Source: Anadara kagoshimensis
Lineage: Eukaryota; Mollusca; Bivalvia; Arcoida; Arcidae
DNA: 64,000 nucleotides
NCBI GenBank assembly: GCA_021292105.1
Contig: CM037874.1
Span: 24,354,583-24,418,582 of the forward strand
Direction of reading: 5' to 3'
Shown piece after piece: positions 33,270-44,227 of the stretch. The translations under genes were made by a program, and so were the position numbers. Positions within the stretch are counted from its first letter, which is position 1. Each line of letters begins with the position of its first letter. The notes below the pieces were generated by a model that worked only from the letters and a program-made list of their open reading frames with translations, was not told the DNA's origin and ran no database searches.

Positions 33270-34616
33270 TGTACTACTACACAATTATCAGTAATTCTAA
33301 CACTAACCTCTGTACATTGATTGTTGTAAAAGATAACTTTCAGTCTTATTCAGATAAAGTATATTCTCGTCTGACATCAACCAAATATGAATTTTTAAGA
33401 ATTGCTTGAACATTTTCCTTCTAATACATTGTCTCGTGTGAAAATATAAAAAAACGATGATTTTCTGCACTTTACACTTTTATCCCTTACTCTTTTTCGA
33501 AAAAAAAACTTTTTAAACAAATTATTCACTTGGCATTGTTTTACCAAAAAAACGGTTATCCAAGATACAAAAATCTAGTGATTTACAACGGTTCTGGTTA
33601 TTTTGACCAGCATTATTTGGTTTCCAAACAAGAATATACTGAAGATACCATCAACAAAATTGTTTTTGATAGACAACTATCGGCAATATAATTTTCCAGA
33701 AAGTATGCAAACGGGCACCTTTGCTTCGTGATTTGTTTCATTATACGTAGAATTTATTCAGAACCTTGTTTAATCTGAATAGAAGACTGTCGCCAAAGCT
33801 TCCAACTTCATATACAGATATATGGATGACATTCTACCTCTTAATGAATCTACATTTGGAGACTATGTGAATTCCCTCTATCATAGTGAGCAGGACATAA
33901 AAAAGTGGAATTATTCTTTAAGTTCTACGTCATATTTAGAGTGCAACATTTTAAAATCAAAAACATTTTTACTCGGAGGATATATTTCACCTAAATAAGT
34001 ATTTTAACCCGATGTAATTTGGTAAAAATTAACGAATGTGTTTGCCACAACAACAGTCCGAAGTAAATCAAAATAAAACCACATTTTCTTTTTATAAAGG
34101 CTACATTTAGACGCTTCCCTGTTGTGGTTTATAGTAGATTGTTTTGTTGGCTGGATTTAATTGCACAATTGAATCACGGACATAGATTGATATTACTTTG
34201 CACCAATGAACATTAGATATATGTTTCATTGAAGATTTCAGTTTTCGATTCCTTTACCGAATGGTAAATATTTTCCTTTTAATTCATAAAAGAAATAAAT
34301 TCTGGATTGTGAATTGAACTTCAACATGTTACAACCAACCCGTATGAAACAATGTGAGGTACACGGATACTTTATACTTTAAACCACTGATTATGAAAGA
34401 TGGGGTAAAATACCTACCAAAATAGATTCTAGGTGTATTTTGTTTTAATATAACATACATTATACGATATTATTATACAAAGAGGGATAAATTTGCAACT
34501 TTAACCGGAGATTCTTGGTTATCATGTGGAATATTATAATATTTTATCATTTAATCATTGTGTCGTTAGTCTTGTATTATTTTCAATCGCGTTTATAACG
34601 GTCATCACAATATTGT
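33270..34616 (+). mobile_element. Old R1-type retroelement with reverse-transcriptase remnants, unit 2
   Basis: Sister of 21700-23190. A better kept RT box (YRYMDDILPLNESTFGDYVN) lies at about 33815-33880. Broken fossil. Confidence 0.55.
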
Positions 34617-35015
34617 TCCCACTACTAGGACCTTGTACAACGAAGTAGGCTGCTTGCAAATAAATTGTTGACTCAGGAATATTGCAAGCCTAGGCCTAGG
34701 CTTATCAAGGCCCTCAAAAAGTTTTATGGCCGTCATCAGAGTATTGTTGATAAGTTTGATGTCTCTGTGTCCAGGATTGCCCTGGATATATTTGACGTCT
34801 CATAGTTCCATGTTCCTTTCACACAATTTTGATTACACACGTGGCGGGTGTAGCTAGCTAAACAGGAATTGCTTACCCTTCCGGAGCACCCGGCTTCACT
34901 TCCCTGGTGGAAGTTCACGTGTCTAACCTAACTTGTCAGTTCCAAAGTTTTTACTTTGCTTCTGGATTGTGATTCGGACATGGATAAGTATGTTTCTTTT
35001 TGATTATATAATTTT
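34617..35015 (+). mobile_element. R1 3' fragment, well preserved
   Basis: It carries the last part of the coding region (RLLANKLLTQ, KALKKFYGRHQSIVDKFDVS), the 3'UTR and the tail ending GTATGTTTCTTTTTGATT. It is absent from unit 1 and so is a later insertion. Confidence 0.8.
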
Positions 35016-35634
35016 TTAATGTATAGCTCATTAATTTTTTCAAGTTTCAGTTGGCTCCTACACTAGATTACATAAGGTTGTCATGTTGTTACAAATACTC
35101 AGAAATAGAAACCATGACAAGGTATTCTAGGAGTTTTAATGGCATTCCATAACATTTTTGTTGTGTTTATTTTAAATGTATTCCAAAAATAATCTTAAGG
35201 AGGCTTTTTGGATCACTTCTCATTGCAACGGCATACCTTTCCACATGTTTACTTTACGCTGATGACATTACAATGCAAGTTAAATGAATTTGATCGAAAT
35301 CCTATCTCGCTCATTCGATATGTTTAAATGATAGTTTCTACCTCAATGTTCTGATTTAATGGTCTAATAAAATTATACTGCTAATTAATCACATTATTTT
35401 AACTTTCTTCAGTATTTTTAAGTTTTTTTTAAACTTCATTCTTTTTGTGCGAGGCAGCATATTTTAAAACCCATTCATAACAGAGTAGAGTAAGGAAAGT
35501 GTGATTTAGGCCCCAGTCAAGATACCTCATTAATATAGAAGTAGAAGTATGAGATGCCCAGGGAAACTGGAGAACACCATTGATAACCAAACTGATAATC
35601 CGTGTCGCATTATGATATTATAATGTTAAAATTT

Positions 35635-35845
35635 GACATTTCTCAAAAACTAAGGTATACTCCCTCATGCAAAGTATTTCCTTAGCTTAATTTGGTAAAA
35701 TATATCTTGGTCCTTTGGGTAGCTTTTCAACATCTTTAAAATAATTTTGGTTTCATAATTTTGGTCCAAGCGCTACTGATGAGGAATTGTATTCCGAAAC
35801 GGCCGTGTAGTGCTGTAAAATTGAAACTGGTAAATATGTAATTAT
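35635..35845 (+). repeat. Hammerhead-bearing repeat, nearly intact (h5)
   Basis: The core is at 35769-35814, with all stems, CTGATGA and GAAA kept. The cleavage base is G (35807) in place of A, C or T, so self-cleavage is not expected. Stem I has one G-U pair. It is absent from unit 1. Confidence 0.8.
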
Positions 35846-36034
35846 CCTATTGGGATTCGAATCTAGACGTACTGAAGCCCCTTTCAGCAACTGGGACTAC
35901 AAAATGAAAACAACTTCTAAAACAATTATTTTGGAAATCTGGCATTTTAGTATCAATCGTTCCTTGGGTTTCCTTCATTAACACGATCCTTAGTTCTATA
36001 TACCTTTCATGCTTAATTTAGTGCCACACATGAC

Positions 36035-36165
36035 GGACGTAGCTAGGTACACAGGCAGGAGGTGATTACCATTCTGCAGCATTTGGTCTTACTTCCACGC
36101 TTTTAGTTCACGCATTTACTTATTTACTTAATGTGCAATGTTTCAATGCGTTAACTTCGTTTTTT
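36035..36165 (+). mobile_element. R1 tail fragment
   Basis: Diverged 3'UTR piece (GACGGACGTAGCTAGGTACA, CAGGAGGTGATTACC). Confidence 0.5.
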
Positions 36166-36489
36166 CGATAATGGTTTAAAAGATGGACAGCTATGTTTGT
36201 GTTTGATTTGATTACAAATTCCTTTGTTCTATTTGACAAAAGCCTTTACTATCAAGAAGGTAAAAGCAATTTCAATATCTTGTTATGGGTCATAAAGTTT
36301 TGACACTTGAGGCATATACTGGTATAGCATTGATGTTTACCACGACTGGAGAGAGGGTTGCTCTTGACATCACACTTGAGGTATATACTAAAGTAGCATT
36401 GATGTTACCAAGATTGGAAAGGATCGTGCTGGGCAGCTATTAAACCAAGGGTAGACGTTTTGAGGATCAGAATAAAAATATATTCTTAG

Positions 36490-36625
36490 TAAGCTATTGC
36501 ATAACCATTCCGGAGACCTAACCTCACTTCCCTGGTGGAAGTTCACGTGTTTTAGCTAATTTGACAGTTTTACTTCACTAAGGGGATTGTGATTGGACAT
36601 GTAAAATTTTTGTTTGATTTCTTCT
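36490..36625 (+). mobile_element. R1 tail fragment (sister of 25935)
   Basis: Single-copy counterpart of the 79-bp array in unit 1. Confidence 0.55.
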
Positions 36626-36825
36626 TTTTTTGTTTGCTTTGGTTGCTGTTTAGTATGCTTGAGAAGTTTTATAGAACCCCAATACGTGTGTTGTATCTTT
36701 GCGTCTTGTTGGTTCTAATTTTTACGGAGCACATTGTGATTGCTACTGTAACACATACAAGACATAATTTGAACATATTGTCACAAAGTATAGAAAACAA
36801 AAGATGAAAAATATGTTTTATACAA

Positions 36826-36831
36826 TTTATT
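36826..36831 (-). terminator. Poly(A) signal of gene E
   Basis: AATAAA on the minus strand, about 80 nt past the stop. Confidence 0.75.
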
Positions 36832-36884
36832 CTAATCTCAACAATATAAATATAAAATCATGATATCAATTAAGTTGTTTTCTG

Positions 36885-36901
36885 TTTTCCCGAGGGTCCA
36901 T
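36885..36901 (-). promoter_or_regulatory. Variant 3'UTR motif of gene E
   Basis: ATGGACCCTCGGGAAAA, a diverged form of the family's ATGGTCCCTCAGGAAA; pseudogene D has ATGGTCCCTCGGGGAAA at 26709-26725. Confidence 0.55.
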
Positions 36902-36912
36902 AAATGACAAAC

Positions 36913-39244
36913 TTAGTACGATTTACCTATAAATATAAAAAGATAAATTAAACTTGGAATACTTATATTGGTTTACTACATATAGTCAAACAACATTGAC
37001 CTGTCTGCTTGATCTTTCATCAGGAATATTATCTTCACATTATGATGATCCACCCAACACATAGGTAGTGTTACGATTCACAATAAAAACATGTTTCCCT
37101 GATGCAGAGGGCGTAAGTACTGTGGTATGAACTGGTCCATAATAAATATTCAAATTAAAGGTCAAGCTGACAGATAAATGTTGTTTGCCTATATATGCAT
37201 AGTTGCTGGAATTATTATTTGATGACATAAAAACTATTTTAATGTGCATATTTATGGTAAAATTCCTCAAAAACTAAACTATACTCCCTCATGAAAAGTA
37301 TTTCTTTAGCTAAATTTGGCAAAATATCTTTTGGTCCTTCAGGTATCTTATCAACGTCTTTGAAAAAACTTTCAGTTTCGTAATTTTGGACCAAGCACTA
37401 CTGATGAAAAATTGTATTCCAAATTGGCCGTCTAGTGCTGTAAATTTTAACTGGTATAATATGTAATTATGACTGATATAAACCCATTGAAATGTTGTTT
37501 GGCTTTAACTCCTAAGGGAGTCAGTATGTCGACATGTAAAATTAATAATATCTATTGCGATCGATATTAAAAATACGTATAAAAATGAAGGTCTTATCGT
37601 TTGTCTTTACCTTTTCTCCAGCTGCCTCCGTTATTAATCCAACTTCCACCGTTAATACCCCACTTTCCATTAGAGCCCCAATTTCCATTGGAACCCCAGT
37701 GCCAGTTACCTCCACCATTGTTGCCTCTCCATCCTCCTAGTTTTATTTAAACAAAATCTGTTTTTATTTGGATTTAAAACGCCTTACATTATTTACCAGA
37801 GAAACTGATATCAACAGCGAGAAACCTCCAATGAAACCTGAGTGTAAACGTGTGACTGACCCTTGGTCAGATTCTGGACATTTCAAAAGTGTACACTGAA
37901 TATAGTGGTGTGGGTAATTTTTAAAATATAATAATTTATACACCTACGTAACAGAAAAAATCATAATGTTAATATGTACACGTTTCTTACTTTAAATATG
38001 CTGCAATCCATAAACTATTATGCAATTCCAAGAAGTTTTTTCAAGAAAAACAACTTATAGACCATTAAGTTAAGACAACACTTTCAAATACTGTAAAAAT
38101 AAGAATGAAATTTGGTGATTGTTATATAAGCCTATGACAAAAAGTATATTTGTACATACATATTTTTATGGCAGTGTATAGCGACAGTATGGTTATTCGT
38201 TTTAGTTAAAACTCTCGATTCAATTGCAAAAGAGTAAAGAACTGTTTTATTGTTAAAATATACATGCAGTTGGTTCACTGTTTGGTGAAATTATTTTTTA
38301 ATATTCAAATTTGCATATTTTTTCACTGGTTGTAAAATATGCTTGAAGACTGATGAGCCTCTAGAACTATAATCAAAGTAGAGGAGGTGCATTTTAATAA
38401 GTAAACCCAATATAATCGTTCTTTCTTTACTTAAATGGTGTTGTGTTCTTGGTTGCCATTCCATGGTTGCTTTGTGCATGTCTTTTATTATTTGTAAAGG
38501 GCTTCAAATTTTACCTGTTATCATTGCTAATATTGAAATAACTCTATTTGTGACAGTGAAATACTCGTTATTTCCATAGAAAATCAAATAAATTTGAATA
38601 AAGATTGATATCTTCCCATTAAATGTACCTAGTAGTAACTGACAATCTGTTTGCGCACCCGCGATTGTCATAAAGTAGTTAAGCAGAAAAGAAAATGTTG
38701 GCGCTATTGGGATTTTACATGCCAAAAATGGCGATGTTTACACCGGAATTGATGTCCTTGGTAACGTTTCACGTCATGTGCGCAATAGGATGCGCCATTT
38801 GCCTGGTTTTCAACATGTTAATCTCCATAGCACCAACGTTTTACCCTGTGCAAGTTTATTCAACGTTAATCGCGGATGCGCATACATATTTCCTGTTACG
38901 ACTAGGTACAAGTAAGTAAAAAATATTAACTTTTATTTAAGTTTGTTTGATTATCTATCGAAATAAAGAGTATTTCACTGTCACAAACAGAGTGATTTCA
39001 ATAGTATTTCTATATTTTTTTATTTAGACAAATAAAAAATACATTTTTCCTTACCTCCGCCAATGTACCAGGGGCCATTTCCGTTGTCCCAGGACCCACC
39101 TCTTCCATACCAAATACCTCCATTGTCCCAAGGACCATTATCGTCCCAGTGATTTCCGTATCTCCAGGGTGTCCATGGGGAATCATTCAGGGCTTCATTA
39201 ACAACGACTAAGCCCAAAAAGACGGAGAGCAACAAAATCTTCAT
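36913..39244 (-). CDS. Gene E: secreted Gly/Asn/Trp-rich protein, 109 aa
   Basis: Minus-strand gene. Coding exons are 39244-39055 (exon 2 begins 39253), 37736-37611 and 36926-36913; all junctions are GT/AG and phase 1. The signal peptide MKILLLSVFLGLVVVNEA is a diverged version of the A-C type. The mature chain starts LNDSPWTPWRYGNHW and is richer in Asp and Trp (DDNGPWDNGGIWYGRGG). Exon 3 has GSNGNW, INGGSW and NNGGSWRK units. The last exon adds K-S-Y and the stop. It is the intact sister of pseudogene D. Intron 2 holds a MITE and the TIR element with the 74-codon ORF; intron 3 holds a decayed hammerhead repeat. Likely an extracellular structural or matrix protein. Confidence 0.85.
37260..37475 (+). 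repeat. Hammerhead-bearing repeat, decayed copy (h6)
   Basis: The core is at 37394-37439; GAAA and stem II are lost. It lies in intron 3 of gene E and is shared with D (h4), so it is older than the large duplication. Confidence 0.7.
37998..38182. repeat. MITE family M3, internally deleted copy in gene E intron 2
   Basis: The ends match those at 27657-28012, but the middle is shorter. Confidence 0.55.
38531..39003. mobile_element. Terminal-inverted-repeat element carrying an ORF
   Basis: A 473-bp insert in gene E intron 2, absent at the sister position in pseudogene D. Its two ends are 50-bp inverted repeats, 38531-38580 and 38954-39003, matching at 46 of 50 positions and sharing TTTGTGACAGTGAAATACTC. 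The middle is less AT-rich and contains a 74-codon ORF. No clear target duplication is seen. It may be a MITE-like DNA transposon derivative that has captured host sequence (inference). Confidence 0.75.
38695..38919 (+). CDS. 74-aa membrane-like ORF inside the TIR element
   Basis: ATG preceded by AGAAAAGAAA; protein starts MLALLGFYMPKMAMFTPELM. It has one long hydrophobic stretch (LVTFHVMCAIGCAICLVFNM) likely to be a membrane helix, then ends LLRLGTSK. The last codons overlap a donor-like site (ACAAGTAAGT), so this may be the first exon of a captured gene. I do not recognise the family. Coding status is uncertain; GC content above the surroundings is the main support. Confidence 0.35.
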   Translation: MLALLGFYMPKMAMFTPELMSLVTFHVMCAIGCAICLVFNMLISIAPTFYPVQVYSTLIADAHTYFLLRLGTSK

Positions 39245-39584
39245 ATTTTATAACTGAAAAAACCATTAACATGAATTTAATCATTGTAAAAATGCAAACG
39301 TTGCAAAATACGATATAAAAAATGTTATGTGTATTTCTTTACTAAAAAACAAAGAACGTCCGATCAAAATATTATTCAATCAATCTATGCAATTAAAATC
39401 ATCTTATCCATTTTGTTGAAAAGAAAAGAACTTTTCGTGACACCACGTGTCCGTTAAATATTAATTTGTTGAATATTTACGGTCTCTCTGAGAACAACAA
39501 CATAAAGATTTTATTTCATGTAGAAAGCTTGACTCTCGTCTCTATTTTTCTGCCATTTTGACTCAACTAGTAAAAACCAAACAT

Positions 39585-39695
39585 ACCTATCCATTTGCAA
39601 ATCACAATTCCAAAAGCAAAATAAAATCTTTGTAAAGAGCAAATCTAGTAACAAATGCAAAAATTTCCACAAGGGAAGTGAGACCGGGTGAGTAA
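39585..39695 (-). mobile_element. R1 tail fragment in gene E intron 1
   Basis: Reverse complement of the R1 tail (CATACCTATCCATTTGCAAA ... GGGAAGTGAGACCGGGTG). Confidence 0.6.
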
Positions 39696-39744
39696 CTATC
39701 TCTAACGATATTAAATGGCAATGTTTATGCATCTAAAACGTTAT

Positions 39745-39930
39745 CCTACCAGAACACCCAGTCTCACTTTAGTGGGAGTTCACGTGTTTAACCTAATTTA
39801 TCAGTTTCAAAGTTTTACTTTGCTTCTGGGTTGTAATTCGGACATGGATAAGTATCTCTGTTTTTGATTATCAATTCCAAAGTTTCTACTTTGCTTCTGG
39901 GTTTCGATTTGGACATTGATTAGGTTTGTT
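39745..39930 (+). mobile_element. R1 tail fragment with partial tandem copy
   Basis: The R1 tail occurs with its end (TTTACTTTGCTTCTGGGTT) repeated twice. It forms an inverted pair with 39585-39695. Confidence 0.6.
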
Positions 39931-39965
39931 TTCGACCAAAGTACTTTAGTGTAAAAAGATCTTAC

Positions 39966-40026
39966 CTTAGTTTGTATCCGAGTGGAAAAATGTTGTCTAG
40001 AACAGACAACTCTCTCAGTATATATA
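39966..40026 (-). promoter_or_regulatory. TATA box and non-coding exon 1 of gene E
   Basis: TATATATA at 40019-40026 (minus). Exon 1 runs from near 39996 to the donor AAACTAAG|GTAAG (exon end 39966). Confidence 0.75.
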
Positions 40027-40124
40027 GGAAAATTTTGGAGGAAACAGACACGATTATGACCAATCGTCATTTTAAAAATTAAAATAAATAAATTATACAT
40101 GCTTTTTTAATAAAAAGAACTAAG

Positions 40125-40275
40125 ATATTTTGACGTATTTATTATATGACACCTGAGATTTTTGTTAAATTAAAGTGTGATTTTTTAAAACTCTTGTTTG
40201 ACAAGCTGTTATGTCATCTTGAATTATAGGCAGTCGGTATTTTTACATGCAAGGTCATGTGCAGCGGTTAACAAA
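40125..40275 (-). promoter_or_regulatory. Conserved upstream module of gene E
   Basis: The CCTATAATTCAAGATGACAT core is at 40211-40230 (minus), about 185 bp upstream of the TATA box. It is kept although the E coding sequence has diverged strongly from A-C. Confidence 0.65.
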
Positions 40276-40758
40276 CAAATCATAATATGCTATGTTAAGG
40301 GCATTTGAAGTTTTTATAGTTGCTTACAAAGCAATGGTATTTTTTAACAAAGATCTGGTAGAAAAACTGACATTTAAATTGTCAAAAATATCATGATGCA
40401 TTTTTGTTAGGTCACGCGATGCTTATACGTCACAAATTAAAGGCTGTTGATATATTTAAGAGGATTCATTTTGCGCAAATCGATTCTTTGTTTTGAAACT
40501 AAATTTCGTGTTATATTATTTTTTAAAGAAAATCTTTGGTTCAAATGAAAGGTTTTGTTCTTTGATATCTTTATACTAAGGGTTACTGTATATTTTATTG
40601 ATTTTTATTGAAGATTTAATTACAACTGAGTAGAAGAATATAACTGGTAAGCTATTTTGGATTACAGAATTAGGTGTGCAGCAAATATATCATATGATTT
40701 TCAAATTTCAAATCGCTTGACTGAAAAAAACTGTCACAATGCATTTGTAATTTATATA

Positions 40759-40946
40759 TACAATATAACCTCGATTCATCGCCACCATTTGTTCTGTCAA
40801 ATTTTGGCGTTATAAAGGGATTTGGCGATACAGTGGGGGAGGTTGATTAAGAAAAACATAAACAAAATGGATTTTATGGGACTTCAAAAAAGTGTGGCGA
40901 TAAGCGAGGTGGCAAAATTATCGAGGCGCATCATATCGAGGTTGTA
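40759..40946. repeat. MITE, Tc1/mariner- or pogo-like
   Basis: 188 bp. The left end TACAATATAACCTCGATTC is matched by the inverted right end ATATCGAGGTTGTA, and the element is flanked by TA. Ends of the TAACCTCGAT type are known from pogo/Tigger relatives. Confidence 0.7.
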
Positions 40947-40957
40947 CTAAACATTCA

Positions 40958-40999
<42 letters not shown>
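40958..40999. repeat. (CA)n microsatellite
   Basis: About 40 bases of uninterrupted CA. Confidence 0.9.
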
Positions 41000-41000
<1 letters not shown>

Positions 41001-41084
41001 GCATTTGAATGATACTTGATCTGTGTATTAAAATTTTATGAACACAATAGTTATTTCTTATTTGGTGTTTACTAATTACATACA

Positions 41085-41215
41085 GGGTATTATACCAGTT
41101 TTAATTTTACAGCACTAGACGACATTTTTGGAATACAATTCCTCATCAGTAGTGCTTGAACAAAAATAATGAAACCAAAATTGTTTTCAAGATGTTGAAT
41201 AGATACCCAAATAAA
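41085..41215 (-). repeat. Hammerhead-bearing repeat, truncated (h8)
   Basis: The core is at 41111-41156 (minus); CTGATGA and stem II are fine, but GAAA is AAAA and stem III is altered. It lies in the same orientation as the full copy about 400 bp away. Confidence 0.75.
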
Positions 41216-41488
41216 GAGTTGAGTCCATTCTTACAAAACATGTGTAATAATGATGTAAAATATCAAAAGTAACATCTGAATGACATATACTGTGTAACAC
41301 ACAGATTTGAACATGTATAGGCATGTTTATGATCGATTACGACATTTGATAAACAATAGATTTTATATATTTTGTACATTTGTTTAATTGATAAAGATTG
41401 TAATTTTATAACATGCATGATGCAATTTAAAATTGTTTGTAGGCGTACCGGCAGTTTGTCGACAAATCAACTGTCCATTTAACTTAAA

Positions 41489-41771
41489 AATATATTATAC
41501 CAGTTTTAATTTTACAGCACTATACGACCGTTTCGGAATACGATTCCTCATCAGTAGTGCTTTAACCAAAAATTATGTTCAAGATGTTGAAAAGATACAC
41601 AAAGGACCAAAATATATTTTACCAATTTAGCCTAAGGGAATACTTTGCATGAGGGTGTGTACCTCAGTTTTAGTGGAATTACAAGATTTTACTAATAGCA
41701 AATTTAGACAATAGTATATTTCTGACAATAATACACAATTATTGCCAATTGAGTTTGTGATTTCCTCGGGG
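41489..41771 (-). mobile_element. Hammerhead-bearing element, full-length with intact ribozyme (h9)
   Basis: About 283 bp, matching the full length of the gene C copy, with its 5' end near 41771 (GAGGAAATCACAAACTCA on the minus strand). The ribozyme is near the 3' end. Confidence 0.8.
41516..41561 (-). ncRNA. Type-I hammerhead ribozyme, intact consensus, GTA site
   Basis: On the minus strand: stem I AGCACTA/TAGTGCT, CTGATGA, stem II GGAAT-CGT-ATTCC, GAAA, short stem III CG-GT-CG, and cleavage triplet GTA. GTA fits the NUH rule, though it is usually slower than GTC. Confidence 0.8.
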
Positions 41772-42215
41772 TACCAGTCACCAGCAATTTTTACCAATGG
41801 AAGAAGATATTTGTAAGTGAAAAACCGTGTACTTCGCAACCGACAAATGCAAGTTAATGACAGAAACAAATCAAGGAGAGAAAAAAAGAGAAAAGACTAA
41901 CACATATTGACACCATTCATTCAATAGCGCAAATTTGGACGACGCGGAAATAAATTCTTATAAATAAAACAACGAACCAACATGCATATGCTATTCATAA
42001 AATTTCAAGAAATCTTTATTCTCTTTTTTTATTTTTCAGAAAAATATAAAGGATAATACATAGGATGGATACACTACGGTTCAAGAAAATTAACTCACTC
42101 AGATAAGGAACATCGCTTTTAATCTTTAGACTATTAAACCATATATGACATTCATTAATTAGTCCTCTATCGGCAAAACTGAAGCAAACTCTAGATTTTC
42201 ACTCTGATTTCCAGT

Positions 42216-42254
<39 letters not shown>

Positions 42255-42894
42255 ACTTTCCACAAGTCCGACAAATAATTTCTTCGCAGTTTTTTTCGCC
42301 ATGCTTAAACATATCGAATTAATGGTTGACTATGATAAGTTCATATTTAAAGTTTGTTTTAGTCAGAAAGAAACTATGGCTGTTTGCTAGTGATACAAAA
42401 CCCGTGCTCAAGCGGTATGTGATGAAAAATGTGACTTTATTTAAAGGAACTTTAGTTATACTGAAGATGTGCTTAACTAAAGAAGTAGTGTATTATTTGT
42501 GTCTGTTTGATGTAATTCATTGTCTGTTTTTAATTTTTGCCTCTACATCCATTGAACTTACATAATGGAATGGGCGTCGCTTGTTTGTGAATGCGTGGTC
42601 AGAACGTTGTATTTGTAAGAAACTAATAGCATCAGCCGTCTTTTAGGAAACATAGACATATGGCCATTTTAAAAACTAATCGATTAATCATTTATGTCAC
42701 TTATATTCGTGTCAGGTGATCACAAAACATGTGATTTATCAGTAAATAAAGGATATGGTTTCTATAACAAAAATTAGGTTAACTATACAATTAGAGAATG
42801 TGAGTATTTGAACATTTTGTGATGTTTAATCATGAACTTGTTTTAACAAAATATCATACAATGCATTAAATTTTGGTAATTATCTTTTACATAT
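41772..42894. other. Unique spacer with a (CT)n microsatellite
   Basis: (CT)n at about 42222-42252. No gene or repeat match otherwise; an open frame at 42326-42565 has no coding hallmarks. Confidence 0.5.
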
Positions 42895-43080
42895 TTTATG
42901 TTCCTTTCATTCTCAGTTTCGATTTCACACATGGCGGGCGAAACTAGTTAAACATGAGGTGCTTGACCTTCAGAAACAACCAGTCTCACTTTGCTGGTGG
43001 AAGTTCATGTGTTAAGTTAATTTGTCAGTTTAAAAGATTTTCCTTTGCTTTTGGGATTTTGATTTGGATAAGGAATGTTT
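42895..43080 (+). mobile_element. R1 tail fragment
   Basis: 3'UTR and tail (CATGGCGGGCGAAACTAGTT, GGTGGAAGTTCATGTG). Confidence 0.65.
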
Positions 43081-43404
43081 TTATGGTTTTTATATTTTTT
43101 GCGTAATATACAAAATACAACACATAGATGTTCCATTATCCGGACAGACACGCACTCAAATACAAGAGAACGACATGTATGTTATAGCCGATATACATAT
43201 TTAATTATATTTGCATTGTGTAAACATAAAATCTCCATTCCAATTGTCACATCGACAAATTTATTACACAAAGAAAATATAATAATATGTATTTATTTTT
43301 CGTGAATTTTGAAGAAAAACACCCCTCTTTATCGAAACTGTTTTTATTGTTTTGCCTCCTTAGTAAAATAATAATTTTAAAACTTGTTTGTCTCATTTTT
43401 CCGT

Positions 43405-43530
43405 AGGCCTTAAGACCTCACGTCCCTTGGTGGAAGCTGAGTGTTTTACTTAAACTGCCGGTCTCGAAGTTTTTACTTTTATTTTGGGATTGTGATTTGG
43501 ACATCGATTGGTATGCGTGTTTTTGATTGT
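43405..43530 (+). mobile_element. R1 tail fragment
   Basis: GACCTCACGTCCCTTGGTGG to GGACATCGATTGGTATG. Confidence 0.6.
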
Positions 43531-43794
43531 AAGGAAACTTTCATATTTATGTTCAAGATCTACAATAATGTCAATACTACACCACTTGGGAATCAATTTG
43601 TCAATAAATCGTTTGTCCAATGTTCAAAGACGATATATGTGGTGCTTGTGGTGTACTGAATTATTATATTATGCGTTTTCGTTTTGACTAATTAATTGTG
43701 TCACTCATTATTGTTATTTTTAATACATGCTTCTGTCTGAATAATAAAAAAGAAACTTTTGTAAAATATGTTAGGAGCCAGAACCATTGCAATT

Positions 43795-43880
43795 ACACAT
43801 TATACCAGTTTTGATTTTACAGCACTAGACGGCCGTTTCAATTCCTTATCAGTAGTGTTTGAACCAAATTTATGAATTAA
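43795..43880 (-). repeat. Hammerhead-bearing repeat, 3' remnant (h10)
   Basis: The core is at 43821-43859 (minus). Stem II and part of GAAA are deleted; stem I and CGGCCGTC remain. Confidence 0.65.
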
Positions 43881-44227
43881 TTACACTGTCATGTGCTGAT
43901 TTTAAAATTTTTGAATAGTGCATTACATCTAGTCGATCACTTTAAAATCTTTTATATATTTAAATGCAAACGGCCAGACACCAAAGACTTTTAAATTAAA
44001 CAGTATTGGAAGTGAATAATTAACATGCCCTGAAGTTTGAAGTGTTTCAAAACGAACTTCGATAGCGTCTTTACTATTTCCGGAAACACGTGCATTTAAG
44101 CAATTGCAAAAGTGCTTAACAACACAAATGAACACTAATTACCGTAGTGTTGGGTTACAATACAAAATATCCTACAAAAGCACCTAACAGTACTGACTGC
44201 TTTTTAATGCTGTTCGTTAATAATACA

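Larger units (their letters stand above)
28640..39290. repeat. Large direct duplication, unit 2 (genes F and E)
   Basis: Sister of about 16.6-28.6 kb. It keeps the E promoter, which unit 1 lacks. Confidence 0.85.
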
